Assembly (NCBI GenBank): GCA_038531315.1
Contig: JBCBBT010000002.1
Span: 1 to 64,000, forward strand
Length of the DNA: 64,000 nt
Origin: JAJFFW01 sp038531315
Lineage (GTDB): Bacteria; Pseudomonadota; Alphaproteobacteria; Caulobacterales; Parvularculaceae
Direction: 5' to 3'
The notes beneath the pieces were generated by a model. It was given only the letters and a program-made list of their open reading frames with translations. It was not told the origin of the DNA and ran no database searches. Numbering within the stretch: position 1 is the first letter of the stretch; each line of letters starts with the position of its first letter. The position numbers and the translations under genes were made by a program. Of this stretch, positions 1 to 7,965 are shown piece after piece.

Positions 1-1515
1 TTTTTCAGCAAGTAACTTTTGCAGGGCGACGTTCTTGACCGTGAATGACCCGGAGAGCGTCTTGTGGGTATAGACATTGGCCGGGATCGGTTCGATGCAG
101 GGGCTCGCGCCGCCGCAGATGATCGAGATCGACGCCGTCGGCGCAATCGCCATTTTGTGGGAAAAGCGCTGTTTGACGCCGCGTTCGGCCGCGTCGGGGC
201 AAGCGCCTTTTTCTTCCGCCAGCGCTACGGACGCGGCGTCTGCGCCCATGCGGATGTGTTTGAAGAGCCGCGTGTTCCACGATTTCGCCATGGCGCTCTC
301 GAAGGGAATGTTCATCGACTGCAGGAACGAATGGAAACCCATCAGGCCGAGCCCGACCGAGCGTTCGCGCGTTGCCGAATAGACGGCTTTCGCCATCGAC
401 GCCGGCGCATTGTCGATAAAGTCCTGCAGGACATTATCAAGGAACCGCATCACGTCTTCGACAAATTGCGGCTCGTCTTTCCACTCGAAATATTTCTCCG
501 CATTGATCGACGACAGACAGCATACGGCGGTGCGTTCATTGCCGAGGTGATCTTCGCCGGTATGCAACATGATCTCCGAGCAGAGATTCGACGTCGAGAC
601 TTTAAGCCCAAGATCGCGCTGGTGTTTGGCCATCTGTTTGTTGACGGTGTCGGAAAACAACAGATAGGGCTCGCCGGTTTGCAAGCGGATTTCGAGGATC
701 TTCTGCCACAGCTTACGGGCGTTCACGGTGCGGAGCACTTCGCCCGTCTTTGGCGACTTAAGGCCGAATTCCTCATCCTTGGCGACGGCGTGCATGAAGT
801 CGTCGGTAATATTGATGCCGTGGTGCAGATTGAGAGACTTCCTGTTGAAGTCGCCCGACGGCTTGCGGATTTCGAGAAATTCCTCGATTTCCGGGTGGTG
901 CACATCCAGGTAACAGGCCGCCGATCCGCGGCGGAGCGAGCCCTGGCTGATCGCCAGCGTGAGCGAGTCCATGACGCGGATGAACGGAATGATGCCGGAG
1001 GTTGCGCCCGCGCCTTTGACCTTTTCGCCAATTGACCGCACGCCGCCCCAATAGGTGCCGATGCCGCCGCCATTCGATGCAAGCGCGACGTTTTCGTTCC
1101 ACGTGCCGACAATATGGTCGAGCGAATCGCCGACGCCGTTCAGGAAGCACGAGATCGGCAAGCCGCGCTCGGCGCCGCCATTTGACAGGACAGGCGTCGC
1201 CGGCATGAACCAGAGGCGTGATATGTAGTCATAGATACGCTGGGCGTGGTCGGCGTCGTCGCCATAAGTGCGCGCGACGCGCGCAAACATGTCCTGAAAC
1301 GACTCGCCCGGCAGCAGATAGCGGTCTTCCATCGTTTTCTTGCCGAACTCGGTCAAGAGAGCATCGCGCGAGCGATCGATTTCGATGTCGCGAACGACTT
1401 TGAGCGCCGGTTTGACGGCGGCGCTATCCAGCGCAGCGCCTGCGTCAGTGCGGGGATTTTCTTGGGTCTCGGCAGTCGACTGAGCGGCGGCGCGGGCGGC
1501 TTCTGACAATGACAT
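1..1515 (-). CDS. nrdA: Ribonucleoside-diphosphate reductase, large (alpha) subunit, partial
   Basis: This is the first 505 codons of a class I ribonucleotide reductase alpha chain; the C-terminus lies beyond the left edge. The enzyme reduces NDPs to dNDPs in the cytoplasm with a small radical-bearing NrdB subunit. Visible family motifs are the substrate-cleft cysteine in LPISCFLNG, the thiyl-radical cysteine in TSNLCSEI, the partner cysteine in AVCCLSSIN and the loop around SQGSLRRGSAACYLD. The first ~55 residues are Ala/Asp-rich and do not look like the ~90-residue ATP-cone of E. coli NrdA, so the overall-activity allosteric domain appears absent. The ATG at 1515 is preceded by GGGAAG. NrdR-like and CtrA-like sites lie 200-280 bp upstream. 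Identity is secure. Confidence 0.95.
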   Translation of the reverse strand, partial: MSLSEAARAAAQSTAETQENPRTDAGAALDSAAVKPALKVVRDIEIDRSRDALLTEFGKKTMEDRYLLPGESFQDMFARVARTYGDDADHAQRIYDYISRLWFMPATPVLSNGGAERGLPISCFLNGVGDSLDHIVGTWNENVALASNGGGIGTYWGGVRSIGEKVKGAGATSGIIPFIRVMDSLTLAISQGSLRRGSAACYLDVHHPEIEEFLEIRKPSGDFNRKSLNLHHGINITDDFMHAVAKDEEFGLKSPKTGEVLRTVNARKLWQKILEIRLQTGEPYLLFSDTVNKQMAKHQRDLGLKVSTSNLCSEIMLHTGEDHLGNERTAVCCLSSINAEKYFEWKDEPQFVEDVMRFLDNVLQDFIDNAPASMAKAVYSATRERSVGLGLMGFHSFLQSMNIPFESAMAKSWNTRLFKHIRMGADAASVALAEEKGACPDAAERGVKQRFSHKMAIAPTASISIICGGASPCIEPIPANVYTHKTLSGSFTVKNVALQKLLAEK

Positions 1516-1712
1516 GGCGATCTCGACTTCCCTTTTACTGGCCCGCTTGGCGGGCTCTTGAATTCGGCGCGCGAAAATCCTGTCCGGACAAACGAGATAT
1601 CTCGGTCCGGCGGCAATTCGCTCGCAGCGCGCTCTATGTTCAGCGCCCCGCGGACGGCTGTTTTTTGAAGCGCCGGCGTAAGACCGCGTGTAACCCCGTA
1701 CGGCCCCTTCCG

Positions 1713-1760
1713 ACACAACATATAGTGATCGGAACCTTTCCGATCGTCAATATGAAGTTG
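1713..1760 (-). promoter_or_regulatory. Candidate pair of NrdR boxes upstream of nrdA
   Basis: 1713-1728 reads acacaacatatagtga, close to the palindromic NrdR box (acaCwAtATaTwGwgt, mismatching at about two positions). A weaker second copy, cgtcaatatgaagttg, lies at 1745-1760 and keeps the CAATAT and AGT core. Their starts are 32 bp apart, i.e. about three helical turns, the spacing expected of paired NrdR boxes. NrdR is the known repressor of ribonucleotide reductase genes. The pair is roughly 200 bp upstream of the nrdA start. The assignment is by eye. Confidence 0.6.
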
Positions 1761-1782
1761 GTCGATGGGGGAATATTTTTGG

Positions 1783-1797
1783 TTAAGGAGGCGTTAA
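1783..1797. promoter_or_regulatory. CtrA-type box between nrdA and the divergent-side gene
   Basis: TTAAGGAGGCGTTAA is an exact TTAA-N7-TTAA match, the binding consensus of the alphaproteobacterial cell-cycle regulator CtrA. It sits in the 336-bp gap 1516-1851 upstream of nrdA, 23 bp past the second NrdR-like box. A dNTP-synthesis gene under cell-cycle control would make sense, but one isolated box can occur by chance. Confidence 0.4.
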
Positions 1798-1851
1798 TTG
1801 GGCGCGCTCAGTGCGCCAAAAGGATTAACCGCAACAGCCGGTTTTCGGGCC

Positions 1852-3462
1852 TCAGGGGCGTCGTTTCGCTTCCGGACCGCGGCGAAAAAAACTTTTCCCG
1901 CGGCGTCGGGCCGCGCCGGCGGCGTCCGACGTTTCTGCAAAATGCGGATCGGCGCGGAAGGTTTTCGGGGTTGCGGAAAACCCCGTTTCAACGAATCGCG
2001 GTCGCTCGGGGGGCTTTCGCCAATCGGGCGTCTCGTCATCAGCAAAATGAGGTTCCGGGGCAGTCGCTGTCGATGCCGTTCGCGAAACAGAGGCCGACTT
2101 CGCGATGGCCCCGCCGCCTTTGGCGTAGCGTTCGGAAAAGACATCGATCGCGTCTTCGATGCGGCGGATGACTTCTGCGCGCCGCGGCGTGTCATACCCG
2201 GTCATCCGACTGCGGATTACGGCAACCGCGTCATCCAGCGCCGCGCTTTCGAATGCGCCTTCGCGCGGGGTCAGCGCTTCCACCAGCACGCCTGCGGTCA
2301 GATACAAGAGCGCCGGCGCGCCAATCGCCGCCACGGTCCAGCCATAGGAAAAAATCGACCAACTCGGCGCGACGCTCGCACCGCCGCCGCCCGTTACGGA
2401 CCCGATGACAAATAGCATACCGGCGAGGATGCCGATCATCAGGCCTGAGAGAAACACCATAACGCCGACGCGCCGCGCGGGCGGCGCTTCGCGGCTGTTG
2501 GTCTGGAGAAATTCCGCCAGGTGGCGTCGCGGGTTGTGGACGTGGCGACTGTCGTGTGTTTCCGCGCCCTCAAACAGGAACGAGACTTCGCGAAAAAAAG
2601 AACTCGCCTGGATTGCCGAGATATGCGCTCCTGACAGACAAAAGACGGCATTCGGCAGATTCGCTCGGTGTTGATCCATCTCAACGCGCCAGCGCGCAAG
2701 CGCCGCGTCAAAGTTGCCGGCGCGCTCCGCGAGAAGATCGCCGAGGCGGCCGGCGGCCTGTTTGATCGCTTCATTATCGCCGCGCCCCAGCAACGTAATG
2801 AAAACGCCAAACACGACTGCGCCCAAAGCGCCTGGAAGGCCGATTGACTGAAACAAACGTTCGAGCGTCAGCGCGTCCTCGATCGGCATCGCGCGCCCGA
2901 AGACTGAGATATCGAGTTGTTGCGCCGCCTTTGCTTTCAGGACTGCGCTCGACAACATGCCAGCGATCATCAGCCAGAACGCGCCGATAAAAATTCTGAT
3001 GAAAAGCGCAATATGCGTGCGCCCGCCGCCTTCGCGTTCGATGATCTTTTTCTGCAGATCCTTTGCTGTTCTCGCCAATTCGTCGTCGAAGAACAGGAGG
3101 TTCTCGCTGCCCTTTTGCAGCTGCCCGGAAACGCCAATCGAAGGGTCAAGCGGCCCGGCGCCATCGGGAGAATAGCCGGCGAAGCTGGCGGCGTGCGGCG
3201 CGCCATGGGGCGCCGCCGAAGATGCCGCCATTGAAAATGTCGGCGCGTGATCAGGTGGCGCCGGATCGGTGTCGCCAGTTCCGCCGCCGTCTTTGCCGAG
3301 AGCCCCGGGGCCGTGCTTTGCCGGGTCATAGGCTTCCGGTTCAAAAACATCGCTGTCGTCGGCCTCACCGGGCTTGCGCGAAAGCCCGCGCGTCAGCCGC
3401 GCCATGAAACTGTTTTTTCTTTTATTTTCAGCGTTTTGCGCCATTGTCACTGAATTCCCCAC
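1852..3462 (-). CDS. Large membrane protein of unknown function, four predicted TM segments
   Basis: I do not recognise the family. The 536-residue protein begins with ~110 low-complexity residues rich in Pro, Ala, Gly and Asp. A charged helix (about 125-146) leads into hydrophobic segments at roughly 151-175, 208-227, 333-358 and 370-398. The loop 228-330 is soluble and basic. The last 120 residues are disordered-looking, with Pro/Thr/Ala stretches and an Arg/Lys-rich tail. It could be an envelope scaffold, but nothing points to an activity. The start is either GTG at 3462, preceded by AGGGG, or ATG at 3444, preceded by GGGGAA. It is the gene immediately upstream of nrdA on the same strand, with a 336-bp gap that makes co-transcription unlikely. 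Confidence 0.7.
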   Translation of the reverse strand: MGNSVTMAQNAENKRKNSFMARLTRGLSRKPGEADDSDVFEPEAYDPAKHGPGALGKDGGGTGDTDPAPPDHAPTFSMAASSAAPHGAPHAASFAGYSPDGAGPLDPSIGVSGQLQKGSENLLFFDDELARTAKDLQKKIIEREGGGRTHIALFIRIFIGAFWLMIAGMLSSAVLKAKAAQQLDISVFGRAMPIEDALTLERLFQSIGLPGALGAVVFGVFITLLGRGDNEAIKQAAGRLGDLLAERAGNFDAALARWRVEMDQHRANLPNAVFCLSGAHISAIQASSFFREVSFLFEGAETHDSRHVHNPRRHLAEFLQTNSREAPPARRVGVMVFLSGLMIGILAGMLFVIGSVTGGGGASVAPSWSIFSYGWTVAAIGAPALLYLTAGVLVEALTPREGAFESAALDDAVAVIRSRMTGYDTPRRAEVIRRIEDAIDVFSERYAKGGGAIAKSASVSRTASTATAPEPHFADDETPDWRKPPERPRFVETGFSATPKTFRADPHFAETSDAAGAARRRGKSFFRRGPEAKRRP

Positions 3463-3551
3463 GCTGACGCCCCTAAAACGATTGAAAAGAGTAGCGGAAA
3501 TCGGGCGCGAGGGGGAGGGGACGATAAAACTGGTTTCATTGTCGTCGGACC

Positions 3552-3586
3552 TTGACTCATTTAGATAATTAGCTAAATGTCACATC
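3552..3586 (+). promoter_or_regulatory. Promoter and palindromic operator of the ArsR/SdpR-type repressor
   Basis: A TTGACT -35 element (3552-3557) and a TAAATG -10-like element (3574-3579) are spaced 16 bp apart. An inverted repeat, ATTTAG (3559-3564) with CTAAAT (3573-3578), fills the spacer and touches the -10. This is the layout of ArsR-family autoregulation. The implied transcription start falls at or just before the ATG at 3587, and no Shine-Dalgarno is present, so the mRNA may be leaderless. Confidence 0.55.
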
Positions 3587-3910
3587 ATGAACAGCGTTTT
3601 CAAAGCACTCGCCGATCCGACACGCCGGAAGGTGCTGGACTTATTGAAAAGCGGGCCTTTGTCGGCTGGCGAACTTGCAGCGCATTTTGTGGTGTCCAAA
3701 CCGACAATGTCCGCGCATTTCGCCGTCCTGAGGGAGGCGGATCTGGTGCATACGGAACGAGACGGCAAGCAGGTCATTTATCATCTGAAAATCTCAGTGT
3801 TGGAAGACGCATTGCTCGGATTCGCCGATCAGTTCGGGATGACCTTCAAGGCAGAAAGCGATCAGCCGCATCGCGCTGGCCCCAGCTCATTAAAGGGACA
3901 ATCCACATGA
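3587..3910 (+). CDS. ArsR-family (SdpR-like) transcriptional repressor
   Basis: This 107-residue protein is a compact winged helix-turn-helix. It starts FKALADPTRRKVLDLL, typical of the ArsR subfamily containing B. subtilis SdpR, then has the recognition helix region VSKPTMSAHFAVLREADLV and the wing RDGKQVIYHL. No metal-binding CxC or histidine cluster is visible, so it is probably not a metal sensor. It overlaps the following SdpI-like gene at ATGA (3907-3910), so the two are translationally coupled. An inverted repeat over its own promoter suggests autorepression. Start ATG at 3587 has no ribosome binding site. Confidence 0.85.
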   Translation: MNSVFKALADPTRRKVLDLLKSGPLSAGELAAHFVVSKPTMSAHFAVLREADLVHTERDGKQVIYHLKISVLEDALLGFADQFGMTFKAESDQPHRAGPSSLKGQST

Positions 3911-4284
3911 GACAGATTCGAATGGCATTGATTTTTGCACTGCTCATACTGCTTGCGGCCTGGAGCATGCGTTGGGCGGAAGCGCAGGGACTGATCACGG
4001 ATGGCGCAGAGCGCGCCGCCGGTGTCGTCTTAGGGCTCATTCTGATCTGGATGGGTAATCTGATGCCCAAACAAGTCCCTGATCAGTGTCCCAACTGTGT
4101 TGACGGGCGGGCGTTCGCCATGCGTCGCTTCGCCGGTTGGATGTTCATCGTCTGCGGCGTCGCCCTTGGCCTGATGTGGATATTTGCGCCGTTGCCCTAT
4201 GCAAATTCGTTAGACTTGTTTGTTATTGGCGGCGCGGTCGGGTTGGTGCTCTTGCGTGCGACCATCACAAAAACATTCGTGTAA
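3907..4284 (+). CDS. SdpI-like integral membrane protein
   Basis: This 125-residue protein has four hydrophobic segments (about 5-23, 39-52, 74-95 and 102-119). The stretch VLGLILIWMGNLMPK resembles the core of SdpI-family membrane proteins, the partners of SdpR-type repressors. The usual loop after it is replaced by a CPNC sequence followed by RRFAGWMFIVCG. In B. subtilis SdpI confers immunity to the SdpC toxin and sequesters SdpR at the membrane. No SdpC-like toxin gene is next to it. The ATG overlaps the repressor stop codon. The family assignment comes from partial motif likeness plus gene context. Confidence 0.6.
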   Translation: MRQIRMALIFALLILLAAWSMRWAEAQGLITDGAERAAGVVLGLILIWMGNLMPKQVPDQCPNCVDGRAFAMRRFAGWMFIVCGVALGLMWIFAPLPYANSLDLFVIGGAVGLVLLRATITKTFV

Positions 4285-4391
4285 CGCTAATTCCGAACTT
4301 ATTGACCCTGCGGCCTCGCACCCTTACAGCGCGGCCTCGCCCATGACCCGCAAGGCATACTGCAAGCTGGAGCGAGCCGCCAAAGCCGCGA

Positions 4392-5465
4392 TCAAAGAAG
4401 CCCGGCGGCGCTTGCGATCCGGCGCAGCTCCCGATGGTACCGGTCCGGCTCTTCCCATTGCGGGCTGTGGGCCGATTGTTCGAACCAGACAACCTCCTTT
4501 GCCGGCGCCTCCAGCGTTTCCAGATAGGCCGCCGCGGGCGCCGGCGACACGACCCTGTCGAACCGGCCGAGCATGAACGTCACCGGAACGTCGAGCGCAG
4601 GGTAGTCGGCGGGGGCGTTTAGCGCCGTGAAGGTGTCGAAAAGGATCGCCCCCGAAAATGGCCCGCTATTGGCGAGAGCCGGGATATGCGGCCAGGCGAA
4701 TTCCGCCGCCTTAAGAAATTCAAGCGCATACTGAATGTCGGATTTTGGCGTCATCCAGGCGCCGCCATACTTGTTGATCAGGGCGCGTTGCGTCATCATT
4801 TCCGCAAGGTCTGCATAAGGCGGCGCGCCGACTTTCTTCAGCGTCTGCAATCCTTTTTTGTCGCCGCGCGCCTGCGCTTGCTCCAACGCCCAGAGATAGT
4901 TGAGCCGCTCGCTTTCCGCCGTATCCGCCATTTGGCCGATGCCGACAAAAGCGGCGATTTTCTCAGGGTGTAACGACGCATAGTGAAGACCGAGCATCGA
5001 TCCCCATGAGTGGCCGACCAACAATATCTTTCCGACATTGAATTCGGCGCAGAGCATATCCACAAGCGCATCGAGATCGTCCGTAATTCGATCAAGTGTA
5101 ATGCCGGCCGGGTCGAGGTCTTTCGAATAGCTGTGGCCGGCGCCGCGTTGGTCCCAGTTTACAAAGACAAAGTCGTCTTCCAGCGCTGCATTATAAAGCC
5201 TGTTGAACGGCATCGCGGAAGAGCCCGGCCCGCCATGAAGGAAAAGCATCACGGGCGCGTTTCGATCGCGCCCTCTGATCAGGAGGTATTGGTCGACGCC
5301 GCCCAGATTGATGCGGCGCTCCTCGGCGATTGCGCCCGTAAGAATCGCCCCGTCAGCGCCCCGGATCGCCGGCGTTGTGCTTTGCGCCGTCACCGCGAGA
5401 AACAATGCGAGCGCCGCCGTCATGCCGGCGACGCCGATCGCGCCGAATTTTATCAATCGCCCCAT
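4392..5465 (-). CDS. Exported or membrane-anchored alpha/beta hydrolase (proline iminopeptidase-like)
   Basis: The 357-residue protein starts with a hydrophobic segment (about 8-27) that is a signal peptide or anchor. An alpha/beta hydrolase domain follows. The oxyanion motif HGGPGS, WDQRGAGHS and the nucleophile elbow GHSWGS are the hallmarks of the prolyl iminopeptidase (S33) branch. Likely acid and base are the Asp in MLGRFDRVV and the His in EQSAHSPQWEE. The substrate cannot be told; S33-like proteins include peptidases and esterases. It is convergent with the SdpI-like gene. Confidence 0.85.
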   Translation of the reverse strand: MGRLIKFGAIGVAGMTAALALFLAVTAQSTTPAIRGADGAILTGAIAEERRINLGGVDQYLLIRGRDRNAPVMLFLHGGPGSSAMPFNRLYNAALEDDFVFVNWDQRGAGHSYSKDLDPAGITLDRITDDLDALVDMLCAEFNVGKILLVGHSWGSMLGLHYASLHPEKIAAFVGIGQMADTAESERLNYLWALEQAQARGDKKGLQTLKKVGAPPYADLAEMMTQRALINKYGGAWMTPKSDIQYALEFLKAAEFAWPHIPALANSGPFSGAILFDTFTALNAPADYPALDVPVTFMLGRFDRVVSPAPAAAYLETLEAPAKEVVWFEQSAHSPQWEEPDRYHRELRRIASAAGLL

Positions 5466-5636
5466 CGTCGCCCTTCCGCATCAACGACCCCCCGGCGCTG
5501 ACGTCCCTACAGTGCGGCCCGCAAGCCGACGCAACTCTGGCAATCCGGCGCCCGCCGGTCGAGACGGTTCAACGCGCGATCCGCATCGCTTCGCCGCAGA
5601 ATGCGCCCGGGACCGCTTTTATAATGTCCAACATCC

Positions 5637-5679
5637 TTTACATTCCGAAAAACAGTCTTATGTAAAAGATGTCTTACAT
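5637..5679 (+). promoter_or_regulatory. Promoter region with three TTACAT half-sites
   Basis: TTACAT occurs at 5638-5643 and 5674-5679 and its complement ATGTAA at 5660-5665. The last two form an inverted repeat with an 8-bp spacer. A possible promoter, TTTACA (5637-5642) and TATGTA (5659-5664), is embedded in these half-sites. A TATAAT also lies at 5620-5625. The arrangement suits autoregulation by the XRE-type regulator encoded at 6194. Confidence 0.45.
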
Positions 5680-5699
5680 TTTGAGCGATAGGGGTTGTT

Positions 5700-6185
5700 A
5701 TGACGGCGGCGGAAAAACACGCATGGGGATCGTTGGCGGCTTTGTCGGCGATATATTATTTCTTTCAGATGCGTATGCTGAAAGGGTCGATCTTCGGCGA
5801 ATGGGGGCTGGCCGATTTGTCGGCTAAGGATATTTTCTGGGTCTATATCGTCGTCATTATACTGTCGATCGTCGCGGAAAGCGTGATTGCGGCCTTCATT
5901 GCTGACAAAAAGACCGGCGATATCGAAAAAGACGAGCGCGACCACTTTATTGACGCGAAGGCGGCCGGCGGCGAGCATCTGTTTTTGATCGTCGCGATCA
6001 ACATTTTCCTATTTCACATTATCGCAGACGCAGCATTCGACAATCACATCTTTCCAACGGCGGACCTGACCGATCTGAGGGCGATCGTATTTATTTTGTT
6101 CACGCTCCTGTTCGTGGGTGAAGCAATCAAACGTGTACTAACCATCTATTATTATCGAGCGGGCGGCGCCGGCGCGGCGGGCTAG
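5700..6185 (+). CDS. Small membrane protein paired with an XRE regulator (DUF2178-like)
   Basis: This 161-residue protein has four hydrophobic helices (about 8-22, 44-66, 94-112 and 123-147). The cytosolic loop carries IEKDERDHFIDAKA, resembling the KDERD...KA signature of DUF2178-type membrane proteins, which commonly sit beside a tiny XRE helix-turn-helix gene. The next gene is exactly that, 8 bp downstream. No enzymatic motif is visible and the function is unknown. The ATG at 5700 follows AGGGG. Confidence 0.65.
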   Translation: MTAAEKHAWGSLAALSAIYYFFQMRMLKGSIFGEWGLADLSAKDIFWVYIVVIILSIVAESVIAAFIADKKTGDIEKDERDHFIDAKAAGGEHLFLIVAINIFLFHIIADAAFDNHIFPTADLTDLRAIVFILFTLLFVGEAIKRVLTIYYYRAGGAGAAG

Positions 6186-6193
6186 CGTCGATC

Positions 6194-6424
6194 ATGGGTC
6201 GGAAGACACCACAAAAGGGCCGTGTCCTGAACCGGATCAAGACCCTTCGAAAGGCGGCGGGGATGACGCAGATCGATCTGGCGGCCGCGGCGGGCGCGAC
6301 GCGTCAGACCGTGATCGCCATTGAGGCCGGCAAATATGCACCCTCGCTGGAGCTGGCGTTCCGTATCGCGCGCGCCCTCGACGTTCCGTTTGAAGACGTC
6401 TTCTCCTTTGATCCGGGCGGTTGA
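6194..6424 (+). CDS. XRE-family helix-turn-helix regulator
   Basis: A 76-residue protein consisting almost entirely of one Cro/CI-type helix-turn-helix. IKTLRKAAGMTQIDLAAAAGATRQTVIAIEAGKYAPSLELAFRI-type order is visible, ending LDVPFEDVF. It belongs to the short YgzD-like XRE group usually encoded after a small membrane protein, as here, so the pair probably forms one operon. The repeated TTACAT half-sites upstream of the operon are the obvious candidate operator. Confidence 0.85.
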   Translation: MGRKTPQKGRVLNRIKTLRKAAGMTQIDLAAAAGATRQTVIAIEAGKYAPSLELAFRIARALDVPFEDVFSFDPGG

Positions 6425-6569
6425 CAGTGGGCGAGGCGGGCTATGCAGCGTCACCGTTCGGCGTATCTTACGAACGGTTCATCTGGCGCGATGGTCGCTT
6501 CAACTGGACATGCGCCGTCTTTCGCGGGACGATCTCCTCTTCATTGAAGTCGTCAGGGGGTGACAACCC

Positions 6570-7946
6570 ATGGATCATATCAATCGTGCGCGGCGCATCT
6601 GCGCCGCGTTCATCATCGCCTTCGTCGCTTCGCCGGTGAGCGCAGCTGATTTCTCGGCGGACGTTCAGTACCACACACTGGAGAACGGTCTCAAAGTCGT
6701 AATGTCGGAGGACCACGCCGTGCCGACCGTAACGGTCGGCGTTTATTACGGCATCGGGTTTCGCATCGTACCGCGTGATCGAACCGGGTTTGCCCATTTG
6801 TTTGAGCATATGATGTTCCAGGGCACCCCAAACTTCCCAAAAGGGAGCCTGGACGATCTGATCAACAACAATGGCGGCATCAATAACGGTTCGACGCGAT
6901 TTGATTTCACGAACTATTTTGAGGTTGTGCCGACCCATGTCCTGGAGCCAATCCTTTGGGCGGAAGCTGACCGGATGAAAGCGGTCGATCTTGATCAGGC
7001 CAATCTCGACAATCAGATCGGGGTCGTCAAAAACGAGGTCAAGGTTAATGTCCTGAACCAGCCCTATGGCGGTTTCCCGTGGCTTGATCTGCCGCAAAAA
7101 GCCAACGAGAACTGGTTCAATGCGCACAACTTTTATGGCGATCTCGCCGATCTTGAAGCGGCGAAGCTCGAAGACGTACGGAAATTTTTCGATGATTTCT
7201 ATGCGCCGAACAACGCGGTTCTCGTCATTGCCGGCGATATCGATCCCGAACAGACCCTTTTATGGGTTGAAGAATACTTCGGCGACATAGAGCCGTCGCA
7301 GACGCTTTCCTTTCCTGATATTTCCGAACCGCGACAGGAAGCAGAAAAGCGCAGCACAAAGACAGATGCGCTGGCGCCGGAGCCCGCGCTCGCTTGGGCA
7401 TGGCACGTGCCTGCGCGCGGCACGCCTGAATGGCATGCCATGATCCTGATCGATTACATGCTCCTGAAAGGCGAAGACAGCCGTCTTCACCAGGCGCTGG
7501 TTCAGGATAAAGGCTATGGCAGCTTCGTCGTCGGCGGCGTCAACTGGCCGCTTGGCGACGCCTATAACTATAACGGTCCGATGTTGTTATCGGCTTTTAT
7601 GATTCATGGCGGCGAGTATGACCCTGACGCCATTCTTACCGATATCGACGCGGTCGTCGCCGATTTGCAGGAAAACCTTGTGGCTGAGGAGGAATTAGGC
7701 CGGGCACTGACAAAAATGCAGTCAGATTTCTACGACACGATCGGCGACGGCAATCGCATCGGCTTGATGGACAAGCTCGCGGTTTTTGCGCTTTTTGATG
7801 ATGACCCCGCGCGCGTGAACGAGATCATTGATGCTTTCGACGCCGTGACGCCCGAAACCATTCGCAAGACCGCACAGGACTATTTGCGAACGACCAATCG
7901 GACCGTGATCACGCTTGAGCCCGGCGCCGCCGGCGCTGGCGAATGA
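6570..7946 (+). CDS. M16-family zinc metallopeptidase, catalytic member of a pair
   Basis: A signal peptide (about 1-25, ending SPVSAA) is followed by an M16 domain. The inverted zinc motif HLFEH (H76, E79, H80) is intact and a distal Glu lies in VVKNEVKVN. M16 enzymes cut peptides and small proteins inside a clamshell, and bacterial exported members often work as heterodimers with a non-catalytic paralogue. That paralogue follows 19 bp downstream. The ATG at 6570 is preceded by AGGGGGTGA. The likely site of action is the periplasm. Confidence 0.92.
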   Translation: MDHINRARRICAAFIIAFVASPVSAADFSADVQYHTLENGLKVVMSEDHAVPTVTVGVYYGIGFRIVPRDRTGFAHLFEHMMFQGTPNFPKGSLDDLINNNGGINNGSTRFDFTNYFEVVPTHVLEPILWAEADRMKAVDLDQANLDNQIGVVKNEVKVNVLNQPYGGFPWLDLPQKANENWFNAHNFYGDLADLEAAKLEDVRKFFDDFYAPNNAVLVIAGDIDPEQTLLWVEEYFGDIEPSQTLSFPDISEPRQEAEKRSTKTDALAPEPALAWAWHVPARGTPEWHAMILIDYMLLKGEDSRLHQALVQDKGYGSFVVGGVNWPLGDAYNYNGPMLLSAFMIHGGEYDPDAILTDIDAVVADLQENLVAEEELGRALTKMQSDFYDTIGDGNRIGLMDKLAVFALFDDDPARVNEIIDAFDAVTPETIRKTAQDYLRTTNRTVITLEPGAAGAGE

Positions 7947-7965
7947 TCGGAAAGGAGAGATTACC

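Noticed and set aside
64..1035. 323-residue plus-strand open frame
   Set aside because: It lies antisense to nrdA, is Arg/His/Phe-rich and has no family motif; a mirror of the real gene's codon bias.
1509..2415. Plus-strand frames across the nrdA upstream region and membrane protein gene
   Set aside because: Arg/Gly/Pro-rich composition, no start signal, and they run antisense to a better gene.
6421..6639. 72-residue frame between the XRE regulator and the M16 gene
   Set aside because: TTG start overlapping the regulator, no ribosome binding site, and it runs into the M16 signal peptide in another frame.
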